Of a DNA stretch of 64,000 bases, positions 42,190-53,639 are shown one piece after another. The stretch comes from Leptidea sinapis (taxonomy: Eukaryota > Arthropoda > Insecta > Lepidoptera > Pieridae). The stretch is from NCBI RefSeq assembly GCF_905404315.1, contig NC_066266.1, forward strand, positions 627,501 through 691,500. Direction: 5' to 3'. The notes under the pieces are model-generated. The model was not told where the DNA came from, did no database searches, and was given only the letters and a program-made list of their open reading frames with translations. The stretch's first letter is position 1. The number at the start of each line of letters is the position of its first letter. A program made the translations under genes and the position numbers.

Positions 42190-42792
42190 ATCTATTCTAT
42201 TATTTGAACTATCGGCAACTGGATGTTTGTATAGGACAGCTTGTCTATCGACAAAGGCCTCCTCTAAAGATTTCCACGTATTCCTGTCTCTCGCTAAACG
42301 GGTCCATATCGGACCAGCCACTTTCTTGAAGTCATCTTCCCATCTTTTGCTTTGTCTGCCTCTATTTCTTTTGCCATCTCTTGGGTACCATTCTGTTATT
42401 AACTTAGTCCACTTTTCTTTACTCTCTCGTAACATTCTTCCCGTCCAACGCCATTTAAGCTGTCTGTATGCAGTGTGTGCATTTTTTAATTTTGTTTTCG
42501 TTTTTATTTCTTGTAATTTAACTTTATCAATTCTTTTTATACCTAAAATACTCCTTTCCATTCCATTTTGGCAAACTTTTAATTTAGTTTCTTGTAATTC
42601 TGTTAGCGCCCATGTCTGGCATCCATATATAGCATGGCATAATGCACATTTCATATACTTTCTTTTTTTCTTTCATTGGCATTTCTTTATTCTTCATTAC
42701 TTCTCTAAAAGACCAAAACCTTTTCCAAGTATTAGTTATTCTTCTTTCTATTTCTTTATTCATGCAATTATCTGTAGATATAAGTTGGCCCA
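42190..42792 (-). pseudogene. RTE-type RT C-terminus
   Basis: The piece reads STDNCMNKEIERRITNTW, then WKRFWSFREVMKNKEM, and after a frame change near 42640 WALTELQETKLKVCQNGMER, LKWRWTGRMLRE, WYPRDGKRNRGRQSKRWEDD and WKSLEEAFVDRQAV. This is the C-terminal signature of RTE-clade endonuclease-RT proteins of insects. It ends near 42190. Confidence 0.85.
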
Positions 42793-43363
42793 TGGGGTGC
42801 TTAGCAGAAACCTCCACGTGTGGGCGGTGGTGTCGATCCACGATGAAACCTTTCTTAGGCGTTCTGAATAGAGTGACACCTACCTCTCCGGTGCACCCTG
42901 GAAACATTGCGCCTGTGACTGATTTGTTATTGCGCTCGATTTTCACTAATCGCTGCGTAATGGCAGTCGTGGTGGCCAGTGGCTAATATCTGCTCCACTC
43001 TTCCGGCGGTTAGTGGGTGCCAACCGGAAGATTTTACAGCATCCACCTGCGTCTTTGGCCTGCGCAGTTGATCGCCGTACGCGAGGATGACGGAGTCCTG
43101 GGAGGTTGAGCGGGACAGGGGTCGGGGATTAGTTACCCCTGTAACGTAATACGCTTCCTTCGGTCCCGATTTCAAGTTAAACGGTAGCCCCGTGAGTAGC
43201 CGCCATGAGGGTAATGGTCAAGTGTCCCCGCCTTGGCGGGGCAACAGGCGAGGTTCGGCTGGTCCCCGCAAGGGGAGGTGCTCAGCCATGCTGACGGGGT
43301 AAGAATGGGTGGAGGAACTGATGGATAGGATCGAATCCATCAGCCGCTCATCTCGAGCTCCCG
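42793..43363 (+). promoter_or_regulatory. 5' leader of the LOA-like LINE
   Basis: The leader is GC-rich with several short inverted repeats (for example CCCGCCTTGGCGGGG near 43229) that could fold. It contains no long ORF. An internal promoter is expected by analogy with other full-length LINEs, but no element is identifiable. Confidence 0.5.
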
Positions 43364-44957
43364 ATGTCGCGCAAGAGGCCAACCAGCTGGACCTATATTC
43401 CCCTTGCAGCCCTGATGGTTAAGTTAACCATCCCCAGTTGCGGGCTCGGTGGAGGGTGGGGAGCAAGGGGAACGAAGTTTTTACCCGGTAGAGTATGGAC
43501 AACCCTAGATCCAAAAAAAACCCCAAAACAAACTAATTCCCCGGCGGAGAAATCCACCAGGACCACACAGACCTCTGGAGCGTGTTCAGCACCTGCTGGC
43601 ACCCAGAAATTACAGACCAAGGAGCCTAATAAGGAACCGTCTATGGGCACAGACGCCGCATCAGCAGTGTCTGCCCAATCAGTCAGCAGACTGGAGGCAG
43701 GTTGGACCCTCGTATCTTACAAGGGCCGAAACCAAAACAAACCCCGAATAGGGGAGAGTCACTCGGCACAAGACAACACAGATCGCCATCGACCCAACAG
43801 GAGGCAAAGGCGCATAGCAGCTCGCCTTCGCAAGGCCAACGCTCAGAAAGCTAGCGCCTCAATGCCCTCCTCTGAACCCGAACCGCAACCCAGCACCTCA
43901 CGAGGTTCAGATATGCCGGTCAAGCAAGCCCGGTATGATCCTAGGAAGGCCCCAGACAACCGAAGGCCTCCTTCCAACAAAGCAGGCAGAGTAGCCCAAC
44001 CCTCGACATCCACCAAACGCACTCGCTTGGATGACACCAACTCTCCGAGGGGTGACCACAAGAGGGCCAAATTGCTAAATCGGCCCAAACCGACATCATA
44101 CGCCAACGCTGCGAAAACCGACCCTGTTGTGGCCATAACATCTACCACTACAGGGCATATTGACGCGAATATGGCACAGCTTATACAAAGCAAGCTTGAA
44201 GATAAGCTCATGACAGCCATGATGGCCGCTATGAGTGAAGACAGAGAAGGGCCTGCGTTTCTGGGCAAACCCGTCTATGATGGGGGCGTCCTAAAACTGT
44301 GGTGCTCTAATCTTAAAACATTGGAGTGGCTGAAAACTGCTGTCCCGGAAATCCAACTCTCTAACGGTGACACCCTGGCAGTAAAAAACATCTGGGATAT
44401 TCCCAACCGCGTCAGGTGTGGCATTCTACTACCAGGTGAATGGAAGGACACCAAAGCAATCGGCGGGATGCTACGGTTCCAAAACTCTTGGGCCAAAGTA
44501 GACAGCTGGTTGTTACACGCCCTTTATCACCACAACGACCACAGCTTCATCGTGGTAAGCATCCTGGAGGACCAAATCCCCAAAATCTTGGAGCATGAGC
44601 GCCGGCTTTCATTCATGCTGGGCTCAGTATATCTGAAGTTCCAGGGGCCAGGAGGTAAATACACCGAGACCCCCCCCCTCTAAGGATACAAACGGTGAGG
44701 CATTGACAACAACAGGGAATAATATAGACGACAGTGATGCACTGCCGGAACCCATGGACGCTCAAACAATTGACCCAGCAGACGGCAACTGCGCCACTAG
44801 CTCTCCCTCGGAGGAAGTGCTCAACAGCCTAAAGGAGCTCGAAGAGCTTCTGGCGGCGGGCACCAAAGGCGATGCCGACTGCACCAAGGGCATTGAAGAG
44901 CTCTGCATCGGGGATGGCGAGGAGGGTGTGCTATCCAAAGATGGCATCCCCTTCTAA
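43364..44957 (+). pseudogene. LOA-like ORF1 protein (gag-like), one frame change
   Basis: The first frame (43364-44683, 439 codons) is basic and Ser/Pro-rich in its first half (RRQRRIAARLRK) and has a folded domain in its second (VLKLWCSNLKTLEWLK, IPNRVRCGILLPGEWKD, FIVVSILEDQIP). At a run of nine C residues (44670-44678) it stops (TPPL*), while the next frame continues with PPPSKDTNGEAL to an acidic C-terminus and a stop at 44955-44957, 17 bases into ORF2. One base of C-tract slippage, by mutation or by programmed frameshifting, joins the two. Confidence 0.8.
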
Positions 44958-47900
44958 GTGCAGCACCATCCAAATAAACCTCCACCATAGCGAAACCGCA
45001 ACGGCCCAACTTCGGAAATGGTTGGAGGTTAACCCTACAGCTCTCACCCTAATCCAGTAGCCGTGGGTTAGGCGGGGCCGGATATGCCATCTCTCCAATA
45101 TCGGAGGAAAGCTTATACATTACTCAGGACCAGAACACCCTAGAGCCTGTATCTACATTTCTAATAATCTACATGTGCAACCCCTAACAGATTTTTGTTA
45201 CAGAGACTTATGCGCAATAAAAATACTGGACAGACACATCCTTCCAACTCACCAGAGAGCGATAGTGGTCGCCTCCGTCTATATGCCTGACGGGGAAGAC
45301 CCACCGCCGGAAGAACTTGTCAAACTGGTGAACTACTGCGAGACAACCAAGAGCGAGCTTATTGTGGCTGCAGACTGCAATGCACATCACCCGCTCTGGG
45401 GCATGCAAACAACCAACAAAAGGGGTAAGCAACTCACTGAATACCTTTTTTCTACTAACCTTAATATTTTGAATGTAGGTTCAGAACCCACCTTTGTAAA
45501 TAGGAGGAGCAAAACAATTATAGACATCACTTTAGCAACAGAGGGAATGTCTGATTCTATATCCAATTGGCATGTGTCGAAAGAAGCATCCTGCTCAGAC
45601 CACAGATGGATACTTTTTAACATGGAGGTAAACATCACTACACCGCCTCCCAAGAGGAAACCCCGCAGAACGAATCTTACTCAGTACAAGTTGCTGATGG
45701 AATCGCGTCTAAAGGACGAAACACTCCCAGCCAGGATAATCGGAGTAGATAACATCGAAAACCAAATAGCACAAATATACGAATTCATGACTGCCAGTTA
45801 TCATGCTACATGTCCCCTCACCAGCCCTCAATCAGACAGACCAAGACCCCAGACCTGGTGGGGACCTGAATTAGAAAGGCTCAGGAAAAAAGTGAGGAGA
45901 CATCTGAACCGCGCAATGAACACAGGCGATCAATACGACTGGGACATCTACAAAGAGTGTAAGTCTGAATACAAGAAACGCATCAGATACAGAAGATCAG
46001 AAGGCTGGCGTAAATTTTGCAGCAGCATCCAATGCCATAACCAGGCCACCAGGGCAAGGAAATTAAACTCTAACCAACCCAGGCAAATCCTCGGATCCCT
46101 GCTGAAACCTGACGGTACATTTACCAACTCACCAGAGGAAACAGAGCGAGTCCTAACGGAAACTCACTTTCCAGGATGCAAAATAATGCAGCATATCGAG
46201 TGGGTAAATGAAAACATAACCGCTGAGGAAGCTGACTGGCAACAAGCACACAAGTTGGTGACAACCGATAAAATAAAGTGGGCTATAAGTTCCTTTCACC
46301 CCTTTAAGTCAGCAGGACCTGATGGGGTCTTTCCCGCCTTGTTGCAATGGGGAGGAGAAGGTCTCCACAACCGGCTGATCAACATTTTCAGGGCGTGTCT
46401 AGCGCATAGATACATCCCTAGGATATGGAGGGAAGTTAAAGTGATTTTCATACCTAAACCAGGTAAAAGTGACTATTCTAACGCTAAATCTTACAGACCC
46501 ATAAGTCTTACCTCTTTTACCCTGAAGATCCTAGAAAGGCTGTGTGAAAGAGAACTGAGGGAGAATTACCTTAAGAACATACCCCTACACCCCAACCAAC
46601 ACGCATACAGTCAGGGTAAAAGCACCGAATCTGCACTTCACGCTGTAGTGAACGTTATAGAGGGCACACTTTCTTCTTTTTGTCTAGGAACCTTCGTGGA
46701 CATTGAAGGAGCCTTCGAAAAGACAAAATTTACAAAAATAAAAGAAGCATTACACCGCCATGGAGTATGTACAACTCTGTCATCATGGATTGAAAACATG
46801 CTCAAACACAGAGTGATATTACTAAATGAAAGTGAGACACAGAAAGCATTTGTAGCTAAAGGCTGCCCCCAAGGAGGAGGTATCTCACCTCTTTTATGGA
46901 ACTTGGTAGTAAATGATCTAATTACCACTCTAAACGAAAATCACTACTTTACGGTAGGCTACGCAGACGACCTAACTACATTAATAAGCGGAAAGTTTGC
47001 CAGTACTATATGTGAAGTAACAAATGCAGCATTAATAATCGTGGAAAGATGGTGCATAGATAACGACCTATCAGTCAACCCACATAAAACGGAATTGGTA
47101 ATGTTCACAAACAAAAGAGTTCTGGGTAACTATAAACTGCCAAAACTGTTTAACACCGAACTCCAACTAAACAGCGAAGTGAAATACTTAGGAGTTATAC
47201 TTGACAGCAAGTTAAACAGGGCGGCCCACTTGGAATCAAAAATAAATACAGCTACCGTAACCTTCTGGCAATGCCGTAGAATGTTAGGAAAGACATGGGG
47301 ACTTGCCCCGAACATCGTACTATGGCTCTACACAGCTGTGATACGACCTATGATATGTTACGGCGCAGTTGTATGGTGGCCACGCACCAAGCTGAACACT
47401 ACTTGTAATAAACTGCAACGATTCCAAAGACTAGCGTGTATGGCTATCACATGATGTATGCGAACCACACCTACCGCGGCTGTAGAAGCTATGCTGAACC
47501 TTCCGGCTCTATATAAAACAAGAGGCGGCCTGCGCCGCAGTAAGGTTGAAGACATTAACTCTTTGGAAAACCACTCAATCCCCACACCCAGAGGTTCTAA
47601 ATGAGGTGATTGAAAAGGAGCCTCTGCTGTTGGCAGTAAGTGATAGATCTCCAAAGGAATACATATTCGATAAGAGATACAAAATACAGCTGTATGAAGA
47701 ACTGAAAGAGGACCACAGTACAAAAGACCTCAGGATTTTCACAGATGGCTCAAAGACAAGGTCGGGCACGGGATACGGAGTGTTTTCGGATGACCTAAAT
47801 ATAAGAATAGCTGCATCACTAGGAGCTCATAACACTGTCTTCCAAGCAGAATGTATGGGTATCATAGAAGCAGTCACTGCTACTTTGACTCGAAAGACTA

Positions 47901-48552
47901 CTCCATCCGCATCCTTTCAGATAGCAAATCAGTACTACAAGCCCTACAAAGCCACACTATCACCTCTAAGCTAATATACAACTGTCACCAGTGTCTGAGG
48001 GAGTTATGCGAAAATAACAACCAAGTAACTCTTCAATGGATAAAGGGTCACAGTAACTCACGAGGGAATGATGCCGCTGATGAATTGGCCAGGAGAGGCT
48101 CAGCGATGACAGCAAAAGGACCAGAACCAACTATCCCTCTCCCGCCTAGCTGGCCTACGAAGGTAATACGCCAACACACCAAGGAATTACATAATAAGTG
48201 CTGGATGGAAGTAAGTGGGTGTAGACAAGCAAAAGAAGCTCTACCTCAAATAGACCCCAAGCTCTCTCGCAAGCTAGTAAAACTTCCACGACCTAGGTTA
48301 CGGAAAATAACTCATGTACTAACGGGTCACGGCCCTTTTAACAAGCATCTGTTCAATATAGGTATCACCGACAGCCCACTGTGCAGAGCCTGCACGGAGG
48401 CGGACGAAACGGCCGCACACGTCATTTTGGAGTGTAAGAGTGTGGCCACATACCGGGCCAAACACCTGGGGTCACCGAGGACTCTCCCCGAGGTCATGGG
48501 TGACATCAGAGGTTTGATACATTACCTTGAGGAACTGGGGTGGCAGGATTAG
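44941..48552 (+). pseudogene. LOA-like ORF2: endonuclease-RT-RNase H
   Basis: The start at 44941 overlaps the end of ORF1. The endonuclease shows IQINLHHSETATAQL, VASVYMPDGED, AADCNAHHPLWG and SDHRWI. An in-frame TAG at 45058-45060 replaces the usual E of QEPW. The RT has SAGPDGVFPALLQW, SYRPISLTSF, FVDIEGAFEKT, GCPQGGGISPLLW and the catalytic GYADDLTTL. TGA at 47452-47454 and two frame changes follow. RNase H has FTDGSKT, FQAECMGIIEA, LSDSKSVLQAL and GNDAADELA. The end has CRACTEADETAAHVILEC. The combination of RNase H and these RT boxes suggests the LOA clade of the I/R1 group. Confidence 0.9.
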
Positions 48553-48624
48553 CCGCCCTCCTCACCACGCAAAATAGGCGCGCTGTAGTCGTCGAGTCGC
48601 GGATAATAGCCCGTGATAACCTAC

Positions 48625-49020
48625 AAGTTGGCCCAAATATATATATTCGTTTACATATTCTAGTTGTTCGTTATTTACTGTTATTTGTTCATTGATTATT
48701 GCATCACCATCTACAGGCAATTGAATTTTGAGAAGTGCAATCCGTTCTGAAATTCCTCTTAGTTCTTGTATGTTTTTGACAAGGTTTCTTTTAACCATGA
48801 ATCCGACTCCGTACAATCCGGGCGTGTCCCCAATAGGGTGCAATATGTATTTTCCATGGTTTTCTATTCTTTCCCCAATTCTTCTCACTTCGCTAATTCC
48901 AGTTATATCCCATTTTATTTCATGTAATGCTAGTTCTAGTTCTTCTAGTTTTTCTGTGGTTCCTAGTGATCGACAGTTTATAGTTGCTATATGTATATCA
49001 TTATATTTATGTTTTTTGTT
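48625..49020 (-). pseudogene. RTE endonuclease start fused in frame to RT end
   Basis: From about 49020 the frame reads NDIHIATINCRS, ITGISEVRRIG, GLYGVGFMVKRN and RIALLKIQLP, the first ~120 residues of the endonuclease. It passes without a frame change into ITVNNEQLEYVNEYIYLGQL, which normally lies beyond the RT catalytic boxes. The rest of the RT end is on the far side of the LOA insertion. The catalytic D.N and SDH parts of the endonuclease and the whole RT palm are absent. Confidence 0.85.
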
Positions 49021-49155
49021 ATTTTATATCTTTAGAGGGTCGTGGTCGTTTTCCCCCACGAGGACCAATCGGCTTGGGGGAGGTTGGTAATTTCCAATTA
49101 TTTGGTTGTTTAAATGTTTATGTTGTTGTGTTTTCCGGTTGCCGATAGCTAATTG

Positions 49156-49911
49156 TTATTGCCTATTATCCACCATAGAGGAAGAGGAAGAGAGAGAGTT
49201 GGATCTACCTCTCATGACATCGAAAGCGTTACGCATATTATTTTGTGATGGCGTCCAGGATTGTTTCTTTTTTGCTTGTATATTATCTAGCGGCGATGAA
49301 GATATTTCTGTCTTCCTTTTATCATTGGTTGTATTATTTTCTTTTACTACAAGCTTGTCATACTTAAGGTATGCGAAATTTCCTTTCAATCTTTCTTCTT
49401 TCAATTTAGTTTGTAACATTTTTCTCTTCTCCAGAACTTCTTTAGAATAGTCCTCTGTGATGTATATATCTTTAAGATTTTTCCGGACTCGCATTACCTC
49501 ATTTTTCTTCCATAAATTGACAAATGAAAGTACAACAGGTTTCGGTTTTCCCTCTAGGCTTTTCTTTCCAATGCGATAAATGTTGTTTATTTAATAATCC
49601 CCAGTATTAATATTTAAGTCTTTATTAAATACCTTTTTTACCTCTTGTATTAGAGCTGAGGTAGATTCTTCTTTTTCTTTTAATCCAAAAATAATAATAT
49701 TGTTGTGCTTCTTGTCTCTTTTCAAATATTCTACCTCTCTCTCAAGGTTTAGCAGTTTTATCTTCAAGTCTTTGTTTCCTGCTAAAATAGGCTTTAATTT
49801 TTCATCCATTTTCTCCATTATTGAATTGGTTATAGACTCTTTCAGTTCAACCGTCTGTTTCTGCATTTCAAATTTAATTTTGTCAAACAGAATTTGGAAT
49901 TGATTCACCAT
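49156..49911 (-). pseudogene. RTE-like ORF1 protein, one stop
   Basis: The start at 49911 opens a coiled coil (MQKQTVELKESITNSIMEKM, LLNLEREVEYLKRDK) followed by an RRM-like core (NNIIIFGLKEKEE). A TAA at 49588-49590 interrupts it (NTGDY*), and the same frame continues with INNIYRIGKKSLEGKPKPVV, VMRVRKNLKDIYITEDY and a Ser-rich C-terminus ending at 49156. Coiled coil plus RRM is the usual plan of LINE ORF1 RNA chaperones. Confidence 0.8.
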
Positions 49912-49920
49912 ATTTTAACT

Positions 49921-50335
49921 TTGTTGCGTAAAATGGATCGCAATGATAAATGGTCATTTTCATGTTGGCAACACCGATGCAATAAATGCCACTGAAACTG
50001 TCAACTTGTCAGTGACTGATAGTGACACAATGACGTTTCTAATACAGTTCTATGAAAAATTTCTAACCTCAATCCGGTAGTTGCTGGTTGTTGTTTAGTT
50101 GTAATCTGTTTTATTTTCACGATTATTGCAAGATAATTGATAATTCCACAAATCCACAGCACTTATGATTGTTTTATTACTATTCACCGTGTCCAACAAC
50201 CCGTAAATATATTTTAATTACAATAAGTTTGAGGACTGCACTACAACGATGTTTACAATTCGAGCACCGGAACCGCATATTTTATACACTAGTACCTGGA
50301 CGACCGAGCCTTGCTCTGATTTTTAAGAATGTACA
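49921..50335. other. Leader of the RTE-like element and unassigned sequence
   Basis: The first part is presumably the 5' leader of the RTE-like LINE; its end cannot be fixed because no duplication was found. A chance 81-codon frame (50169-50414) has no recognisable domain. Confidence 0.4.
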
Positions 50336-50440
50336 AAACTTGAACAAAAAAAAACTAATAGAAGATCTGGATTCGAACCGGGTTCTTCTGCTTTCCGGAT
50401 CTCCCAATGTCTGAGCTATTAAAGTCTTGTATATAGTGGC
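50336..50440 (-). repeat. tRNA-headed SINE (partial)
   Basis: On the minus strand, TAGCTCAGACATTGG (box A-like) is followed after about 25 bases by GGTTCGAATCC (box B), with tRNA-like spacing. A T-rich stretch follows. The head is too diverged for a functional tRNA. Lepidopteran SINEs are tRNA-derived, so a SINE head is the likeliest reading. Confidence 0.6.
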
Positions 50441-50479
50441 GAAATTTACCTTTGTATTCTAATGTTATTGTAGCAGTTT

Positions 50480-50650
50480 CTCATTAAAATACGGATAAAA
50501 CTACATTTTTTAAAACTGAAACCTAGCTAGATCCATTTCTCGCCCCCGAAACTACCTGTATACTTAATTTCATTAAAATCGTTGGAGCCATTTCCGAAAT
50601 TCAGATTATATATATACAAGAATTGCTCATTTAAAGATATTAGATATGTG
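50480..50650 (+). repeat. Anonymous lepidopteran repeat
   Basis: TTTCATTAAAATCGTTGGAG, CCATTTCCGAAATTCAGAT and TATATACAAGAATTGCTC are recognised as the end of a widespread repeat in Lepidoptera. There is no coding capacity; the boundaries are approximate. Confidence 0.65.
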
Positions 50651-51415
50651 CATAAATACAAGTTAATAACATTTGACACACCCCAATAAGTAATAACATT
50701 TGTCCAATAAGTGAATTGTACTTTAGTAAGGAATTAGCATTAGCATATAATTTCATTACGAAGTTATTGCGGTGAATTATTCAAATGTAATTTCACAATA
50801 ACATTAATTTAATTGTTTATTTAACGCTACTTTTTTTTAGTAAAAAGAGAAACTATTAAGCTCTTTTACAGACTTATTGCGGTGCAAATGAAATAGCCAA
50901 AAGACGGTAAGTAACAAATGCCGGTTTTTACGTTTTATAAATTTAGTGTGTTTGTGGAATACCTATATCTTATTAAGGTTAAAGACAAAATAAAAGAACA
51001 CAAAATTACAAAAACCAGCCAAGTGTGAGTGGGACTCGTACACCGATTGCCTAATTTCACTATTCTTATTCAACGGGAATTACCCTACAGGTTTTCATTC
51101 TCGTAAGAGAATTAAAAGAAGTGGTATTAAACGGCCTTGCTGTTTGACTATATTGACTTGGAAGATTTTTGTGGCTCTTGATTTTTTGATATTTCTTTAA
51201 AATCGACATCTCCCCGCAGTTCAAAGTCAAATAAACTTTATTCATATAGGCTTAAACTAAGCGCTTCTGAATCTTCACTATAAATATTTTATTAAATTAC
51301 TGAATTGACCATATATTCTTAAAAAGTTGAGCTCGTGAGAAGAACATAACATAAGAAACTCAACGGCCATTTTAACGGCCATTAAACATTTTCAACATAA
51401 TTTGTAACAAGCTCA
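50651..51415. other. AT-rich stretch with repeat fragments
   Basis: AGCCAAGTGTGAGTGGGACTCG near 51017 resembles part of another common lepidopteran repeat. AAAGTCAAATAAACTTTATTC near 51224 resembles the end of a third. I see no coding sequence. Confidence 0.5.
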
Positions 51416-51700
51416 TCCTACTAATATTATAAATGTGAAAGTTTGTATGTCTGGATGTATGTTTGAACTTCTTTAACGCAAAATCTACTGAATAGATTTA
51501 ATAGATAAACTTTACAATAATATAGCTTACACACCAGAATAACATATAGGCTATAATTTATAAAACTAGTGTGAATTATACAAAATATAAAAGAAGTGTG
51601 ATTGTTACTAATCAATACAACTAGCGCCATCTCTTACCAACTAGTAAGGAAAATATCAATACAATTTATATGGCAAAACAACGTTTGCCGGGTCAGCTAG
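51416..51700 (+). mobile_element. Non-autonomous Helitron
   Basis: The element starts TCCTACTAATATTATAAATG, ends GCCGGGTCAGCTAG and lies between an A and a T, as Helitrons do (5' TC, 3' CTAG, insertion at A/T). GTGAAAGTTTGTATGTCTGG and AACATATAGGCTATAATTTA are recognised as parts of the common short lepidopteran Helitron. It has no Rep-helicase and needs an autonomous relative to move. Confidence 0.8.
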
Positions 51701-51855
51701 TATCAAATAAATTTTATATGACCTATTCTTTATTGATTTTGCATCAATAGTCACCTATTTTCAGTCAATTTGTCGTAATCAAATTATTCATTACATAAAA
51801 CAGTGATAACCAAAACGTTGCCATAACATATATATATAATAGTTTTACCCAAGTT

Positions 51856-52555
51856 AGTATCGGAATACTGGGTCTCGAAATCTCGAGCGATTGCCAATTT
51901 CGTGGCCATCTGGAGGGCCAAGCCAAATTGGCTTCGAAGAATCTGGGCGTCATCAATAGAGCACGGCAATACTTCAAGCCGGCCCACATTCTAGCGCTCT
52001 ACAAAGCGCAGGTCCGGCCACACATGGAGTATTGCTGTCATCTCTGGTCTGGCGCACCCCAGTATCAGCTCGATCCATTTGACCGCGTGCAACGCAGAGC
52101 AGCTCGAGTTGTCGGGGACCCAGTGCTCTGCGAACGGCTGGATCACTTGGCGTTGCGTAGAGACGTTGCTTCATTGTGTGTCTTCTACCGCATTTATCAC
52201 GGGGAGTGTTCTGAAGAGCTGTTTAACCTGATTCCTGCCGCCGAATTCCACCTTCGCACGACTCGCCAAAAGTTAAGATATCATCCCCACCATCTGGATG
52301 TGTGGCGGTCCTCCACAGTGCGGTTTTCAAGGAGCTTTCTTCCGCGTACTACAACGCTGTGGAATGAGCTTCCTTGTGCGGTTTTTCCGGGACGATACGA
52401 CATGGGTACCTTCAAAAAAAGCGCGTACACCTTCCTTAAAGGCCGGCAACGCTCTTGTGATTCCTCTGGTGTCGCAAGAGAATGTTGTCGGCGGTGATCA
52501 CTTAACACCAGGTGACCCGTACGCTCATTTGTCCTCCTATTCCATAAAAAAGGGG
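51856..52555 (+). mobile_element. LINE 3' end (family B)
   Basis: The 5'-truncated copy begins in the RT after the catalytic site. The frame (51928-52497) reads LGVINRARQYFKPAHILALY, WSGAPQYQLDPFDRVQRRAA, ERLDHLALRRDVASLCVFYR, FLPRTTTLWNELPCAVFP and YDMGTFKKSAYTFLKGRQ, the C-terminal signature of a family frequent in Lepidoptera. It ends with ATTCCATAAAAAA at about 52555. It matches the minus-strand copy at 54950-57295. Confidence 0.88.
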
Positions 52556-52784
52556 GTTCTATTGATTATCATCTATGATCATAATATTCAACCACGACAA
52601 TTACTTGAGCATAAAGACGACTCAAATATCTGGATAGCATATAAAAATATGGCCGAGTATCGTTAATTTGCCCCTTACAAATTGAGAATTTCTGATACTT
52701 TTGATGGATCCCATAATTAGAACTTAATCAAACTACCCTTGAAGTATATCCCTTCCAATAAAAAAATAATCAATATCGGTTGGC
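52556..52784. other. Unassigned non-coding sequence
   Basis: AT-rich sequence between two LINE fragments, with no recognisable feature. Confidence 0.4.
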
Positions 52785-53160
52785 GTGATATTGAATTATT
52801 CGTCCATTTTTCGGACACACACTAAATGCAAATTTAAGATAATTATAAAAAGAAAATTATGTGGTGACTTAGGAACCACAATATCATTTTTGAAAACCTA
52901 TTCCTCCTCCACCAGAGTTGCTGAGTCAGTTAAAGAATGTAAACAAAATATCAAATTGAGTGTTGTAAGTCCAGCAAATATAATTGATACTCTCAGATCT
53001 TTAGCAATGAAAAAAAACTGCTCATATATAGGGCATATTTGTAAAAATAATGAGTTCAGTTTTGACGTCATAGCACCATATCTAGCAATAGTTTTTAACA
53101 GCTGTATTGAACATGGCGTGTTTCCTGACCTCCTGCAATATAGAATAATAATTTATTGAT
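52785..53160 (+). pseudogene. LINE linker fragment upstream of the RT palm
   Basis: The 124-codon frame reads VSPANIIDTLRSLAMKKN, SFDVIAPYLAIVFNSCIEHG and VFPDLLQ. This corresponds to the stretch between endonuclease and RT of CR1/Jockey-type LINEs (the region before PIFKKG). It is an isolated fragment with neither endonuclease nor catalytic RT. The family is undetermined. Confidence 0.65.
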
Positions 53161-53639
53161 AACAAACCACCACCACACAATTATTAAATAAAAAACCAAA
53201 ATGAGTAATAATAATAATTCTTAGAACTAACAATTGAATCGAATTAAATAATACAATTTGGTGTTGTCACCAAATGGAGCTAACTCAATAATAAGCAGCA
53301 ACGGCGTGGCGCCAATGTAGCACTGGTTTTCAGTAGCCCCACATTATTGAGTCCTGGAGTAGCAGCGTCTTGTAATTTTTAAATTATAGTTATGAATATA
53401 ATCCAATAGAAGTTATAATCAGTAAATAAAGGCATTATAGATCTAATGTTTGTATTTTAAATCTTAAAAACAAAAGAAATTGAACTTAAAAAGAAGTTTA
53501 TTTAGATCTTAACTTAGCTTATAAATGTTATTTTTTTATATTTTTATAAATGTTTATTTTATTTAACTTATAAATGTTAATATTATAATATAAAATTTAA
53601 AAGAGGCACAAGCAGTTACACAGGTTTATAAATGTCATT
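53161..53639. other. AT-rich stretch with short hairpins
   Basis: TTTGGTG-TTGT-CACCAAA (53257-53274) is a perfect 7-bp hairpin, and CTCAATAAT near 53283 pairs with ATTATTGAG near 53343. They could be the ends of a small foldback element, but no target duplication is evident. The remainder is AT-rich. Confidence 0.4.

Larger units (their letters stand above)
42793..48624 (+). mobile_element. LOA-like LINE, full length, 5.83 kb
   Basis: The element is bounded exactly by the duplication AAGTTGGCCCA (42782-42792 and 48625-48635). It has a GC-rich 5' leader, ORF1 (43364-44957), ORF2 (44941-48552) with endonuclease, RT, RNase H and a C-terminal CCHC motif, and a short 3' tail without poly-A (ending GATAACCTAC). 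Lesions are few: one C-tract length change in ORF1; one TAG, one TGA and two frameshifts in ORF2. It is therefore fairly recent and clearly younger than the RTE element it interrupts. Confidence 0.93.
42080..49920 (-). mobile_element. RTE-like LINE, internally deleted and split by a LOA-like LINE
   Basis: Minus-strand parts in 5' to 3' order: ORF1 (49911-49156), endonuclease start fused to the RT end (49020-48625), then, beyond the inserted element (48624-42793), the rest of the RT C-terminus (42792-42190) and a tail with AATAAA and ATTTT-type repeats (42118-42080). The inserted element is flanked by an 11-bp duplication and the RT reading continues across it (YIYLGQL to STDNCMNKEIERR). About 1.8 kb between endonuclease and RT thumb is missing, including the catalytic RT boxes. 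Confidence 0.85.

Noticed and set aside
50336..50440. A functional tRNA gene
   Set aside because: Box A and box B are present, but the stems do not form a full cloverleaf and a SINE-like T-rich body follows.
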